A stretch of 64,000 nucleotides of DNA. It comes from an uncultured Coriobacteriaceae bacterium. GTDB lineage: Bacteria; Actinomycetota; Coriobacteriia; Coriobacteriales; Atopobiaceae. Position numbers and translations under genes: made by a program. The first letter of the stretch is position 1. Each line of letters begins with the position of its first letter. The stretch spans positions 101,344-165,343 of the forward strand of contig CADBYM010000003.1 of the NCBI GenBank assembly GCA_902798915.1, read 5' to 3'. Under the pieces are notes generated by a model, which had not been told where the DNA came from, did not search any database, and saw only the letters and a program-made list of their open reading frames with translations. Shown piece after piece: positions 11,228-20,360 of this stretch.

Positions 11228-11588
11228 GAAGTGGGCCGATAAGCCGGGTTCTGTCGTGGACAATCATTTATCTAGGGACAGCGTCACCGCTGACCTCGAG
11301 CACGCTACCCGAGCGCAGTGCGGGCCACACCATCGCGCTCCTATTCGCGCTTGCTCCGGAAGGGGCTTGCCAAGCCACCCTGTTGCCAAGGTGCTGGTGG
11401 TCTCTTACACCACCGTTTCAGCTTTTCTCTCACCCGCCGAGGCGGGCAGCGGGAGTCTTCTTTTCTGCGGCGCTTTCCGTCGGGTCACCCCGCCCGGCCG
11501 TTAGCCGGCTTCCTGCCCTGTGGAGCCCGGACTTTCCTCATAACCTTCCCGCATTTGCGGGCGTTTCCGCGATTGTCTGGCCCACTTC
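11228..11588 (-). ncRNA. rnpB: RNase P RNA (type A)
   Basis: The minus strand begins GAAGTGGGCCAGACAATCGC (5' end at 11588) and ends with the complementary GGCCCACTTC (11228), giving P1. The conserved core element GAGGAAAGTCCGGGCTCC lies about 50 nt in. CAGAACCCGGCTTATCGG near the 3' end is the conserved P4 partner and CR-V region. The length of about 361 nt and the presence of both P4 strands fit bacterial type A RNase P RNA, the catalytic subunit that trims tRNA 5' ends. Protein-coding frames through this segment are shadows. Confidence 0.97.
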
Positions 11589-11597
11589 GCGCGTTGC

Positions 11598-11603
11598 ATT
11601 GTA
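11598..11603 (-). promoter_or_regulatory. rnpB -10 element
   Basis: TACAAT on the minus strand ends 9 nt before the mapped 5' end of RNase P RNA at 11588. TTGGCG about 20 bp further upstream is a poor, over-spaced -35 candidate. Confidence 0.55.
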
Positions 11604-11657
11604 CCACAGCCTCATGACGATCGCGCCAACCATTCTCCGCGTCCATCGCCATACGTA

Positions 11658-11663
11658 TACAAT
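11658..11663 (+). promoter_or_regulatory. fruK -10 element
   Basis: TACAAT within ATACGTATACAATACTG lies 38 bp before ATG 11702, which is preceded by GGAGGAGAG. It is divergent from the rnpB promoter within about 55 bp. Confidence 0.5.
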
Positions 11664-11701
11664 ACTGTTGCTGCCATCAGAGCAAACACGGAGGAGAGGC
11701 C

Positions 11702-12619
11702 ATGTTCTACACGCTGACCACCAATCCCGCAATCGACATGGTCGTGACCTGCGACAAGCTCGTACCCAACAGAGTCTCGCGCACCAAAGACGCAACCTAC
11801 GTCCCCACGGGCAAGGGCATCAACGTATCGTTCGCGCTCGATCGCTTCGGCATTCCCTCCACCATCCTCGGCTTCTTTGGCGGATTCACGGGACGCTGGC
11901 TTCAAGAGGAGGCAGAGAAGGTATGTCCCGTGAGGTCCGTTGAAGTCGAGGGCATCACGCGCGTGAACGTCTTTGTGACCTCGGGCAAAGACGAGTACAT
12001 AATGCCCAGCGCTGGCGCCCCGGTCGCACGTGCCCAGCAGCTCGAGATGCTGCGCATCATCGAGGAGGCGCACGACATGCGCGCGCTCATCGTCTCGGGT
12101 TCGCTCGCACCCCTGATGGAACCCGACTATTACGACGAAATCGCCCTCCTTTGCGAACGCAAGGGCGCAGACCTCATCCTCGACGTGTCACACCCCCACC
12201 TCGCGCAACTCGTCGGGTATCGGCCGCTGCTCATCAAGCCCAATGACGAGGAGCTTGGCGAGATCTTCGGCGTCGATACAGACTCTCCCGACCAAATCGT
12301 TCGCGCCTTGCATACCGTCCACGAGCGCGGCGCACGCAACATCCTCTGCACCCTTGGCAGCAGGGGCGCATACTTCCTCGACGATGCCCACGTCTACCAC
12401 GCGACGGCCGCCAAGGTACCTATGTACTCGACCGTCTGCGCCGGTGACGCAAGCCTCGCCGCATTCCTCTCGGTGTGGCATGACGACCGTGACGCCGTCG
12501 TGCCCGCACTTACGAAGGCCATGGCAACGGGCGGCAACGTGGCCATGAGCGCGGGCATCGGCGACCTCGCGCACGTCGGGGAGCTCGAAAGGCAGATTCG
12601 CGTGTCCGTAGTCGACTGA
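11702..12619 (+). CDS. fruK: 1-phosphofructokinase (PfkB/FruK-LacC family)
   Basis: A sugar-phosphate kinase of 305 residues in the ribokinase/PfkB fold. It has the N-terminal YTLTTNPAIDM, the substrate-binding PTGKGINVSFAL, the glycine-rich GFFGGFTG, KPNDEELGE and the C-terminal signature CAGDASLAAF with the catalytic aspartate. FruK (fructose-1-phosphate to fructose-1,6-bisphosphate) and LacC (tagatose-6-phosphate kinase) share these motifs, and no fructose PTS gene is adjacent, so the exact substrate is a family-level inference. It has its own promoter and a strong Shine-Dalgarno. About 200 bp without a gene separate it from the convergent divIVA. Confidence 0.82.
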   Translation: MFYTLTTNPAIDMVVTCDKLVPNRVSRTKDATYVPTGKGINVSFALDRFGIPSTILGFFGGFTGRWLQEEAEKVCPVRSVEVEGITRVNVFVTSGKDEYIMPSAGAPVARAQQLEMLRIIEEAHDMRALIVSGSLAPLMEPDYYDEIALLCERKGADLILDVSHPHLAQLVGYRPLLIKPNDEELGEIFGVDTDSPDQIVRALHTVHERGARNILCTLGSRGAYFLDDAHVYHATAAKVPMYSTVCAGDASLAAFLSVWHDDRDAVVPALTKAMATGGNVAMSAGIGDLAHVGELERQIRVSVVD

Positions 12620-12750
12620 TTGCTCTCCGTCGGAAATAGACGGTTCAGTCTGCAAATCTTATGGGCCCAGACCTGCCGGCACAGACCCGCCCCCTCCGGT
12701 GCGCGGAGTGGCAGCTGTCGTGAGAAGGGCCCGCGGGCATTGGAACCGAC

Positions 12751-12783
12751 CAAAAAAGCGCCACCCCACAAGGGATGGCGCTT
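12751..12783 (-). terminator. Rho-independent terminator after divIVA
   Basis: On the minus strand AAGCGCCAT pairs with GTGGCGCTT and is followed by TTTTT, 36 bp after the divIVA stop. It closes the long minus-strand division cluster. Confidence 0.85.
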
Positions 12784-12818
12784 GGCGGATGGCGCTTGGC
12801 ACTCGAGGTAATTCGCGC

Positions 12819-13547
12819 TTAGTCGAGGTCGCTGAAGTCCTCGCCCGGCATCGAAGCCATGGGGGCCGTCATGATCGGGCGAGACATCGCCGTGGCGTCG
12901 GCGTCCACGAAGTCGACCTCCGGCTCCACGACGGGTGCGGGAGCCGCAGTCGTCGCGACGATTGGCGCAGGTGCTGCCACAGGAGCTGCGTCTTGGTTGG
13001 GGAAGACGGAATCCGCATCGTCCATGAAGTGCTGCAGGAGGCGCTTGTACTCTGCGCGGAAGTCCTCGCGCGACTGCTTCAGGCGATCGATCTCGTCGAG
13101 CTCGCTCTGCTTCTCGGCCAGAGCCTGGCGGATGACCTCACGCGCCTTCTGGTCTGCCTCGGTGCGAATGCGATCCGCGTTGTCGCGAGCGTCCGCGACG
13201 AGCTTGTCTGCACTCTGCTGCGCGATGATAAGCACCTGCGAAATCTGACGCTCGGACACGCTGTAGTCGTTGCTCGCGGCAACTGTCGGCACAGGAGCCA
13301 CCGGACGCGTGGAAACCTCAATCTCGAGCTCGGAGACCTGCTGCTGCAAAGAGGCAACCTTTGCCTGGGAGGACTGGAGCTGTGCCTCGGAAGCGTTCAG
13401 GCGACCCTTAAGATCCGCAATCTTCTGAAGCATGGAGTCAACCTCGACGGAGAGCTGCTCCAAGAAGTTATCGACCTCGTCAGTGTCGTAGCCACGCTTC
13501 GATGCGGAGAAGGTCAGTTGTTCGATGTCAGCTGGTGTGATTGCCAT
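12819..13547 (-). CDS. divIVA: DivIVA-family cell division / polar growth protein
   Basis: A coiled-coil scaffold of about 242 residues that binds curved membrane at septa and poles. The N-terminal ITPADIEQLTFSASKRGYD then DEVDNFLEQL is the DivIVA membrane-binding hallmark. It is followed by two coiled-coil segments (about 25-80 and 105-180), the first separated from the second by a Pro/Val linker. An Ala/Pro/Val-rich tail ends GEDFSDLD. Two adjacent ATGs follow AAAGGGAAC; the second (13547) has the better spacing. It is the last gene of the cluster that contains sepF and ftsZ, as in many Gram-positive genomes. Confidence 0.9.
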   Translation of the reverse strand: MAITPADIEQLTFSASKRGYDTDEVDNFLEQLSVEVDSMLQKIADLKGRLNASEAQLQSSQAKVASLQQQVSELEIEVSTRPVAPVPTVAASNDYSVSERQISQVLIIAQQSADKLVADARDNADRIRTEADQKAREVIRQALAEKQSELDEIDRLKQSREDFRAEYKRLLQHFMDDADSVFPNQDAAPVAAPAPIVATTAAPAPVVEPEVDFVDADATAMSRPIMTAPMASMPGEDFSDLD

Positions 13548-13608
13548 CATGTTCCCTTTCGATTGCCATGTGCACGACACGTACCTTTGGGCCGACGCAC
13601 CTTAACGT

Positions 13609-13878
13609 TCAGAAGTATACCAATAACGCACGTTCAATGAAGCCAAGAACTAGTATTGCCAAGATGGGAGAAAAGTCCAACCCTCCAAACGGCGGAATGA
13701 CCCGTTGGAATAGCTGAATGTACGGACGCACGAGCGCATCAATCGCACCTGCGAGGTCCGCGATGATTCCTTCCCTCGGCATGGGAAGCCACGACAGGAT
13801 GCACCACACGATGATGAGCACCTGATAGAAGCCAATTATCCTCGAGAGAAAGAATGAGATGCTGAACAAGCGCGTCAC
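13609..13878 (-). CDS. YggT-family membrane protein
   Basis: A small integral membrane protein of 89 residues with two hydrophobic helices (about 8-32 and 66-88) flanking LVRPYIQLFQRVIPPFGGLDFSP, the conserved YggT loop. YggT/YlmG proteins are linked to osmotic tolerance and nucleoid or septum organisation, and are typically found between sepF or proC and divIVA, as here. Its start overlaps the proC stop by 4 bp (ATGA), so the two are translationally coupled. Confidence 0.88.
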   Translation of the reverse strand: MTRLFSISFFLSRIIGFYQVLIIVWCILSWLPMPREGIIADLAGAIDALVRPYIQLFQRVIPPFGGLDFSPILAILVLGFIERALLVYF

Positions 13879-14687
13879 CTACCCTCGGCGAGCTCTGCCG
13901 TCCTCTCCAGGGCGGCGTCCACAGCCTCGTAGACGCCCTCCACAAGCAGCGGCTCGAGCTCCTTGAGGGCGGCAGCGGTCGTACCGCCCGGTGACGTGAC
14001 GCGCTCCATGTAGGCGCGGGGATGCTCACCGGTCTGGCAAAGGGTCTGTGCCACGCCGAGCACCGTCGCCTCCACGAGCTCGCGGCACGCGACCGCAGGC
14101 AACCCCCTCAGGATGCCAGCCCGCGTGAGGGCATCGATGAACAGCGCCACGTAGGCAGGCCCGCAGCTCACGACGGCGCCCTCCGCGTCAAGCTGGTCCT
14201 CGCGCATGACGTGCGCGGCACCAAGCTGCGCAAACAGGCATCGCACGAGCTCCACATCCGAAGCGGTGGCCTTTGAGCCCGCACACACAGCCGTTGCGCC
14301 CGAAAGCACCTGTATGGGCAGATTGGGCATCACGCGCACGACGCGCGAGCCGGGCAGCAGCTCCTCGAGCGTGGCCAAGGCGACCCCGGCCGCTATCGAG
14401 ACGACGAGCCGCCCTTCAAGCGCCGATGCCAACGGCGCGCACACGTCCGGAAGCACTTGCGGCTTGACGGCGATGAGAACCACGTCGGTCCCGGCCTGCA
14501 CCAGACCATGTGCGTTGGCCGCAGTGCACATGCCCAGCTCCGCGAGCGGCTCCGTGCATGCGGACAGCGGGTCGCAAACGGTGACGTCTGCCGCCTCGAG
14601 CGCTCCCGACTTCACGAGTCCACGGGCGATTGCCGACCCCATCGATCCTGCCCCGATTATGCCGATGGTGGTATTGATGCTGCCCAT
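13875..14687 (-). CDS. proC: Pyrroline-5-carboxylate reductase
   Basis: Last step of proline synthesis: 1-pyrroline-5-carboxylate to L-proline with NAD(P)H. The 270-residue protein begins with the Rossmann motif IGIIGAGSMGSAIARGL, has VLIAVKPQVLPDV and VVRVMPNLPI, and ends with the P5CR dimerisation signature from the TSPGGTTAAALKELE stretch. It is 2 bp from sepF and overlaps yggT by 4 bp. Its presence within a division cluster mirrors the yggS-proC-yggT linkage known from other bacteria and is not evidence for a division role. Confidence 0.94.
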   Translation of the reverse strand: MGSINTTIGIIGAGSMGSAIARGLVKSGALEAADVTVCDPLSACTEPLAELGMCTAANAHGLVQAGTDVVLIAVKPQVLPDVCAPLASALEGRLVVSIAAGVALATLEELLPGSRVVRVMPNLPIQVLSGATAVCAGSKATASDVELVRCLFAQLGAAHVMREDQLDAEGAVVSCGPAYVALFIDALTRAGILRGLPAVACRELVEATVLGVAQTLCQTGEHPRAYMERVTSPGGTTAAALKELEPLLVEGVYEAVDAALERTAELAEGR

Positions 14688-14689
14688 GG

Positions 14690-15307
14690 TTATCGCGACC
14701 CGTTCAGCAGCCGGTCTGCCTCGGCAGGCGAGATCTGCATGCCTGCGGGAAGCACCGCAAACGCGCGGCTTCCCACAGAACTCACCTCACCGTCGATTCC
14801 GAAGGCCAGCCCAAAGCAGAAGTCCAGAATTCTCTGCGCGACTTCACCGGGAGTGTCCGAAAGGTCGAGCAGCACCGTCTGGTTCGTACGCACGCGCCTG
14901 ACGACCGTCTGCACGTCCTCGTAGGCCTCCGCCTTCAGGACATACGGGGGAAGCTGACCCGACGCGTTGTACGTCGGACGTGCCGGGGTGTACTGACGCG
15001 ATGCATCATAGTCGTCAAAGTCATCCGTGCGCTGGCGCGTATACGAGGAGGTCGTGGGCTGACGACGCGTCGGCTGCGCGCTTGCCTGCTGCGCCCCGGA
15101 GTTGGTCGCCACCGGGCGACCTGAGCGCGTGTAGACGGCGACGCTCTCCGCCTCGGGACGCGGCGTGTTGCCGAGCAGACCGCTCCCCTGCGGTTCGTCC
15201 TCGTAGTCGTCGTCCTCGTAGTCGTCGTAATCGTCCTCGTAGTAATCGTCATCATAGTCATCCATGTCGCCACGGAGCCTATCGCGCAGGTTGTCCAGCA
15301 ATCCCAT
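14690..15307 (-). CDS. sepF: Cell division protein SepF
   Basis: SepF tethers FtsZ filaments to the membrane and stands in for FtsA in Actinobacteria and many Firmicutes. It has 205 residues: an N-terminal amphipathic helix (MGLLDNLRDRLRG), a strongly acidic Asp/Tyr/Glu tract (15-40), a Ser/Thr/Gln/Arg linker, and the SepF core (about 120-205: VQTVVRRVRTNQTVLLDLSD then RILDFCFGLAFGIDG). The conserved DFxxG-like region and the terminal AEADRLL are typical. The acid tract is longer than in B. subtilis SepF. The absence of ftsA next to ftsZ agrees with SepF being the membrane anchor. Confidence 0.92.
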   Translation of the reverse strand: MGLLDNLRDRLRGDMDDYDDDYYEDDYDDYEDDDYEDEPQGSGLLGNTPRPEAESVAVYTRSGRPVATNSGAQQASAQPTRRQPTTSSYTRQRTDDFDDYDASRQYTPARPTYNASGQLPPYVLKAEAYEDVQTVVRRVRTNQTVLLDLSDTPGEVAQRILDFCFGLAFGIDGEVSSVGSRAFAVLPAGMQISPAEADRLLNGSR

Positions 15308-15329
15308 GATTCATTCGCCTTTCTAGCCG

Positions 15330-16058
15330 TTAACGCCGTGCGTCCGCGTAGGACTCGTCAAACACAATCCTGCCCAATCGCACCAACGTGGACCCTTCCT
15401 CAACTGCAACCTCGAAGTCGCCGCTCATCCCGCAAGAGAGCGTCGGCAGTTCCAATCCGCTTGACGCCCGCAATTCGTCACGTAACTCACGCAAACCCGA
15501 GAAGCACGCACGCGCCGCCGACAGGCTTCCCGCAGGGGCCATCGTCATAAGGCCCTCGATGCTCACGCCCGGCAGTTCCATCATACGCTCTGCCGTGCGA
15601 GCGACGTCCGAGGGCACCATGCCCGACTTCGACTCTTCGCCCGAGACGTTGACCTCAAGCAGGCACCTTACCGCAATGCCTCGCGCCTCTGCCCTGTTCG
15701 AAACCGCCTCGGCCAAATGAAGCGAAGAGATGGAATGAACGAGCTCTGCGTTGCCCAGCACCTTGTTTATCTTGTTTCGCTGCAAGTTGCCAATCATGTC
15801 GATGCGAACGCCCGGGACGTCCTTGAGCGCCTCTGCCTTGCGCTGCAAGTCCTGAGGTCGGTTCTCTCCGAACGCGAGGTATCCCTGCTGAATGGCGAGC
15901 AGCATCTGGGGAACATCTACGGTCTTCGAAACCGCAAGCAGCGTCACCTCGTCGGCATTCCTGCCAGCACGTGCCGCCGCATCGGCGATGCGATCCATGA
16001 GCTCCGCCCTGCGCGCCCGCAGGAACTGCGCGTATACCTCTGGACTGGTCTCACCCAT
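15330..16058 (-). CDS. yggS: YggS-family pyridoxal-phosphate homeostasis protein
   Basis: A PLP-binding alanine-racemase-fold protein without known catalysis that keeps free PLP and amino acid pools balanced. The start ATG 16058 lies 9 bp after GGGAGGTG; the GTG four codons upstream overlaps that Shine-Dalgarno. The 242 residues include the PLP lysine in LLAVSKTV, FGENRPQDLQRK, the IGNLQRNKINKV loop, CLLEVNVSGEESKSGM and LSCGMSGDFEVAVEEGSTLVRLG near the end. It lies directly downstream of ftsZ, the classical ylmE position. Confidence 0.93.
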   Translation of the reverse strand: MGETSPEVYAQFLRARRAELMDRIADAAARAGRNADEVTLLAVSKTVDVPQMLLAIQQGYLAFGENRPQDLQRKAEALKDVPGVRIDMIGNLQRNKINKVLGNAELVHSISSLHLAEAVSNRAEARGIAVRCLLEVNVSGEESKSGMVPSDVARTAERMMELPGVSIEGLMTMAPAGSLSAARACFSGLRELRDELRASSGLELPTLSCGMSGDFEVAVEEGSTLVRLGRIVFDESYADARR

Positions 16059-16157
16059 TGAGCCGTTCACCTCCCGAGCATCATCGACGTCGGCATCCTA
16101 CAGAAGCGGGCAGGCGCACGGCACCCACCCACCAATTGCAGAATCCCTTTGGACCAA

Positions 16158-17282
16158 CTACATGCGCGAGCTGCGCTTCAGGAAGTCGGGGATGTCGAAT
16201 CCGTCATTTGAGGAGGAGCGGCCACTCGAGGCCGAGCGGTTCGGCTGCCTGCGCTCGGCTGGACGAGAGACGCTTGAGCGGCGGTCGTCGCGCTGCGGCA
16301 TGGAGGTGGCAGGGCCGGTCACATTATCGTCGCGGAAGCCGGTTGCGATGACGGTGACGCGCACCTGGTCACCAAGGCTCTCGTCCACGACGGTACCGAA
16401 GATGATATTCGCTTCCGGGTCGACGTTCTTCGCGACAAGGTCGGCCGCGTCGTTGATCTCCTGTATGCCAAGGTCCTGGTTGCCAGAAATCGACAACAGC
16501 ACGCGCGTAGCGCCATCCACGGAGCTCTCGAGCATGCGGCTCGAGATGGCCTCTTCCGCAGCGTCGACCGCACGGTTGTCGCCCGAGGCAATTCCGATGC
16601 CCATCATCGCGGTGCCGGCGCCGCGCATGATCGTGCACACGTCGGCGAAGTCAAGGTTGATGAGGCCCGGTACGGTAATGAGGTCGGTGATGCCCTGGGT
16701 GCCCTTGCACAGCACGTCGTCAGCCATACGGAAGGCCTCAAGCATCGTGGTCTTCTTCTCCGAGAGGTCAAGGAGACGATCGTTGGGGATGACAATGAGG
16801 GTGTCCACGTTGTCGGAGAGGTTCTTGATGCCATCGGCGGCATTGGACGCACGCTTGCGACCCTCGAATGTGAAGGGCTTCGTCACGACGCCTACCGTAA
16901 GGGCACCCACGTCGTTCTTTGCGATGTCCGCAACGACCGGCGCCGCACCCGTGCCCGTTCCACCGCCCTCGCCGGCGGTGATGAACACCATGTCCGAGCC
17001 CGCGATGGCAGCCTTGATCTCGTCCCGAGAGTCCTCCGCGGCCTCCGCGCCAACCTCAGGCACGGCACCTGCGCCGAGACCCTTGGTGATGTCGGTGCCA
17101 ATGTGGACCTTGATGTCGGCGTCGGAGAGGGCAAGCGCCTGTGCGTCGGTGTTTACCGCCACGAACTCAACGCCCCTGATGTTCTGCTCGATCATGCGAT
17201 TGACGGCATTGGTTCCGCCACCTCCGACACCAACCACTTTGATCACGGCCAGGTAGTTGTTGGGAATGTTGGACTCGTTCAT
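16158..17282 (-). CDS. ftsZ: Cell division protein FtsZ
   Basis: The tubulin-like GTPase that builds the Z ring. The start [15 protein letters not shown] at ATG 17282 follows AAGGAGGAAGC; a 56-codon upstream extension is not credible. The 374-residue protein has the N-terminal [15 protein letters not shown], the GTP signature [13 protein letters not shown], the T7 synergy-loop residues NLDFADV and a variable linker rich in Ser and Arg. The C-terminal peptide [14 protein letters not shown] is the docking site for partners such as SepF. A sigma70-type promoter sits in the 347-bp upstream region. Confidence 0.98.
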   Translation of the reverse strand: MNESNIPNNYLAVIKVVGVGGGGTNAVNRMIEQNIRGVEFVAVNTDAQALALSDADIKVHIGTDITKGLGAGAVPEVGAEAAEDSRDEIKAAIAGSDMVFITAGEGGGTGTGAAPVVADIAKNDVGALTVGVVTKPFTFEGRKRASNAADGIKNLSDNVDTLIVIPNDRLLDLSEKKTTMLEAFRMADDVLCKGTQGITDLITVPGLINLDFADVCTIMRGAGTAMMGIGIASGDNRAVDAAEEAISSRMLESSVDGATRVLLSISGNQDLGIQEINDAADLVAKNVDPEANIIFGTVVDESLGDQVRVTVIATGFRDDNVTGPATSMPQRDDRRSSVSRPAERRQPNRSASSGRSSSNDGFDIPDFLKRSSRM

Positions 17283-17482
17283 GCTTCCTCCTTGAGTGGC
17301 GGCGTTTGTGCCCTCCGTGCGTGGTGCGTTCTGCTCTGTGGTTCTACGTAGTGCGTTGGGGCTACGATGGTGGTGCGTGAGTGGTACGTTTAAGTGTTCG
17401 TGGTACCCCGTGCTAGCTCGATTTGCCGAGGTCAAAACCCTCAACCTCAAGTTAACCTCAACGCCTCTTGCAAAGCGGGTAA

Positions 17483-17511
17483 TCTTTACACAACATAAAA
17501 CGGAAAGTCAA
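17483..17511 (-). promoter_or_regulatory. ftsZ promoter in the ftsQ-ftsZ spacer
   Basis: On the minus strand TTGACT (17506-17511) is separated by 17 bp from TAAAGA (17483-17488), giving a roughly 200-nt leader to ATG 17282. The 17283-17629 spacer otherwise has no gene. It contains repeated GAGGTT words (17432-17460, minus strand) of unknown meaning just downstream of the promoter. Confidence 0.65.
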
Positions 17512-17629
17512 TCGATGTGTGCATCTTGTGGAATGCCCAGCTAGATGGACTAATGGGGAGACGGAAATTCTCTAAGGCTCTACTTGAGGTCGATGATATT
17601 AATACGAACTCTTATGCCGAAAACCGACG

Positions 17630-18865
17630 CTAGTACGTCCCCTCGTACCCATAGCCGTAGCCATAATCATACTCGTCCTGATTCAAAGAATCCGATGTCG
17701 TAACCTCATTGCCATCCCCATATGAGCCGTCGGCTCCCTCGTCGTAAGCCTCGGAATCTCCGTAAAGGTCGTTCTCGGATGACTCGTCCTCCTCAGGCTT
17801 ACGCTGTGGAAGACTTGCGAAGTCGCTCTCCTCGTCTATGGAGACGCCCGTAGCCCCCGTTCCTTCACGGACATAGGATGACTCGATGCGACGATACGTA
17901 GGACGTGATGGTATGCGCACGTTCACGTACGTCACCTGTCCGGCATACTTCTCTAGAATCTCCTGTGCAACGGCAACCTTAGACGCGACGTTGGTGGGAG
18001 CTCCCATCGAGACTTCCACACCGCTCTTCAGAATGCAGGAGATGCCCTCCACGTCAGGCGCGGAATAGCTTACGACCTCCTTGGCGAATTCCGCAGGGAA
18101 CTGCTCCGCGAAGGAATAGACGGCTCCGATGGCATCATCTGTGGCGGCCGTCCCTGCAACGGGACAAACCGTTGCGGGGACGCCGGATATCATGACCACG
18201 CCGAGCCGCTCTGCCTCGGCGAGCGCCACATCCACAGAGGACTCGCCCTCAACGGCCTCGACACGCAGGGGCTCAATCCACACCCCGTCGTCGCCCAGCA
18301 ACCAGCAGAGTCCGCCCGAGCTCATCGCGACGAGCGCCCCCACCTTGCGCTCACGCGTGCGAATGAGCAGTCGATCGGGAAATTCATTCTGGATCTCCAC
18401 GTCGGCAATCCAGGGATTGTTGAGCACAGACTTCCTCACGGCCTCGGTGTCTACGTTGAGCAGCGTCGCATCCTCATCCAAGCGGACGAGCTGCGCGACG
18501 TTCTCTGCAGTCACATGCTCGGTGTCATACGTATCGATAGAGGTAATCTTGAACATCGAGGTGTGGGACAGCACGGCAAGCACCAAGGCGACGAGGAGGA
18601 GCACTGCCGCCAAGGTGCCCGAGGCAATCGCCATAATGCGCAGGAAGCTATGGCCCGCCTTGCGCGCATCCACCGAGCCGAGGCCAAGCGTAGAGTCCGG
18701 CAACGCACCCTCGGCGACCTTGAGTCCCTCTTGGGTCGGAATGCCGCTCTTTGGCACCCCCCGCGCCCTCAGACGGCTCGAGGCCTCTCCCAGCGTGGAA
18801 CCGAGGACGCTCGTGCGCCCCGTCGACCTGCGACGGTTTTCGGTGCGCCGCGAGTTGCGCGGCAT
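17630..18865 (-). CDS. ftsQ: Cell division protein FtsQ (POTRA domain)
   Basis: A bitopic divisome protein that links FtsL/FtsB-type partners to the septal synthase. Residues 1-75 are a basic, Ser/Arg-rich cytoplasmic tail, unusually long. A transmembrane helix follows at about 78-100, then the POTRA domain (FKITSIDTYDTEHVTAENVAQLV), then the FtsQ beta domain (LLNVDTEAVRKSVLNNPWIADVEI; FPDRLLIRTRERKVGALV). The last 70 residues are acidic and end in alternating Tyr/Gly (YGYGYGYEG). It is placed between murC (4 bp) and ftsZ, exactly where FtsQ is expected. Confidence 0.88.
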   Translation of the reverse strand: MPRNSRRTENRRRSTGRTSVLGSTLGEASSRLRARGVPKSGIPTQEGLKVAEGALPDSTLGLGSVDARKAGHSFLRIMAIASGTLAAVLLLVALVLAVLSHTSMFKITSIDTYDTEHVTAENVAQLVRLDEDATLLNVDTEAVRKSVLNNPWIADVEIQNEFPDRLLIRTRERKVGALVAMSSGGLCWLLGDDGVWIEPLRVEAVEGESSVDVALAEAERLGVVMISGVPATVCPVAGTAATDDAIGAVYSFAEQFPAEFAKEVVSYSAPDVEGISCILKSGVEVSMGAPTNVASKVAVAQEILEKYAGQVTYVNVRIPSRPTYRRIESSYVREGTGATGVSIDEESDFASLPQRKPEEDESSENDLYGDSEAYDEGADGSYGDGNEVTTSDSLNQDEYDYGYGYGYEGTY

Positions 18866-18869
18866 AGCG

Positions 18870-20285
18870 CTATCCGTCTCTCTCTGCGCGCTCGTTCAGC
18901 GCCGCTAGCAGCGCAGGACCCATGAGCGTCACATCACCGGCACCCTGCGTTATGACAAGGTCACCAGGCTTGCACTCCTTGGCGAGCCGCTCAAGCAGCC
19001 TCCTGCGATTGGGAACGTAGTGTACCTCGCTCACCTTCCCCTTCGCGATGACTGCGGAGGAGACCGTCTTTCCCGAGATGCCAGGTATGGGCATCTCGCT
19101 CGCCGGGAAGACATCCATGACGTAGAGCACGTCGGCATGGTCGAATGCCGTCGCGAACTTGTCGCGCATGATCTGCGTCCGCGTGTATCGGTGTGGCTGG
19201 AAGACGCACACCACGCGCTCGTAGTCGAGGGTTGCGGCGGCGCCAAGCGTCGCGTCGATTTCGGTGGGATGGTGTCCGTAGTCGTCCACTACCGTGACGC
19301 CACAGGCATCACCCACGTACGTGAAGCGCCTCCGCGCGCCTTTGAACGCACTGAGCGCCTTCGCCGCTTCCCGCACGTCCAAACCAAGCACGTCTGCGAC
19401 CGCGATGGATGCCAAGGCATTTAGGACGTTGTGTCGCCCCGGATTTGCCTGAATGCCGACGGTGACCACGTCACCGCTCGGGACCTTGGCCTCAAACGAC
19501 GACGAGATGCCCTTGGTGACGACGGACGAGCACACATAGTCGTTGTGCTCGCCGAAGCCGTAGGTGACCACGCGCCTGCCGGTTGCCTGCGCAAGCTCCA
19601 CATAGTGAGCCACGTCACCCATGATCACGACGGTACCTGCCTCGCCGACGAGCCCCATGAACTCCTGGAACGTGGCCTCAAGGCGCTCGAGGGTACCGTA
19701 GTGGTCCATGTGGTCTTCCTCCACGTTGGTAACCACCACGACGTCAGGGTCAAGAAAGAGGAACGAGCCGTCCGATTCGTCAGCCTCGGCAACGAAGTAG
19801 CCTCCACGCCCGTCACGCCCATTGGTGCCATAGCCCTCAACCACGCCACCGATGAGAAATGCGGGATCGAGTCCCATACGGTCGAGCATGGTGGCCACCA
19901 TCGAACTCGTCGTCGTCTTGCCGTGAGTCCCTGCCACGGCTACCGTCGTCGCACCCTCGCAGAGGGCGGAGAGCATCTTTGCACGCGGCCACACGGGAAT
20001 GCCAAGCTCGCGCGCACGCACGAGCTCGGGGTTCGACTCGGGTATGGCGGTGGATATGACCACGACGTCCGGCTTGACCTCGTCGATGGTCGCCGCGTCA
20101 TGACCGAGGTGCACGCTGATGCCTGCGGCTTCCAGCTCACGCACGTAATGCGACTCCTTGAGGTCGGAGCCGGTCACCCTCCGACCACGCTGGTGCAGAA
20201 CCAGCGCGATTCCGCTCATGCCAGCCCCGCCAATACCTATAAAGTGGGCACTCGAGAATGCCACATCTGCCTGACTCATAGCCAT
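18870..20285 (-). CDS. murC: UDP-N-acetylmuramate--L-alanine ligase
   Basis: Adds the first amino acid (L-Ala) of the peptidoglycan stem to UDP-MurNAc at the cost of ATP. The 471 residues have the N-terminal Rossmann HFIGIGGAGMSGIA, the ATP-binding VAGTHGKTTTSSM, the central-domain EADESDGSFLFL and NVEEDHMDHYG, and the C-terminal VDDYGHHPTEIDATL and FQPHRYTRT. The start ATG 20285 lies 4 bp after GAGGAGG; a second ATG two codons in is also possible. It is followed by ftsQ with a 4-bp gap. Confidence 0.97.
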   Translation of the reverse strand: MAMSQADVAFSSAHFIGIGGAGMSGIALVLHQRGRRVTGSDLKESHYVRELEAAGISVHLGHDAATIDEVKPDVVVISTAIPESNPELVRARELGIPVWPRAKMLSALCEGATTVAVAGTHGKTTTSSMVATMLDRMGLDPAFLIGGVVEGYGTNGRDGRGGYFVAEADESDGSFLFLDPDVVVVTNVEEDHMDHYGTLERLEATFQEFMGLVGEAGTVVIMGDVAHYVELAQATGRRVVTYGFGEHNDYVCSSVVTKGISSSFEAKVPSGDVVTVGIQANPGRHNVLNALASIAVADVLGLDVREAAKALSAFKGARRRFTYVGDACGVTVVDDYGHHPTEIDATLGAAATLDYERVVCVFQPHRYTRTQIMRDKFATAFDHADVLYVMDVFPASEMPIPGISGKTVSSAVIAKGKVSEVHYVPNRRRLLERLAKECKPGDLVITQGAGDVTLMGPALLAALNERAERDG

Positions 20286-20360
20286 GTGTCCTCCTCTTCG
20301 GAAGTTGCGGTATACCAGTGTAGTGCTTTTGGGCCGCGAGGACGAGCCGTACGCAAATCC

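Noticed and set aside
11220..11504. Open frames across the rnpB region
   Set aside because: The segment is fully explained by RNase P RNA on the minus strand, including both P4 strands and P1.
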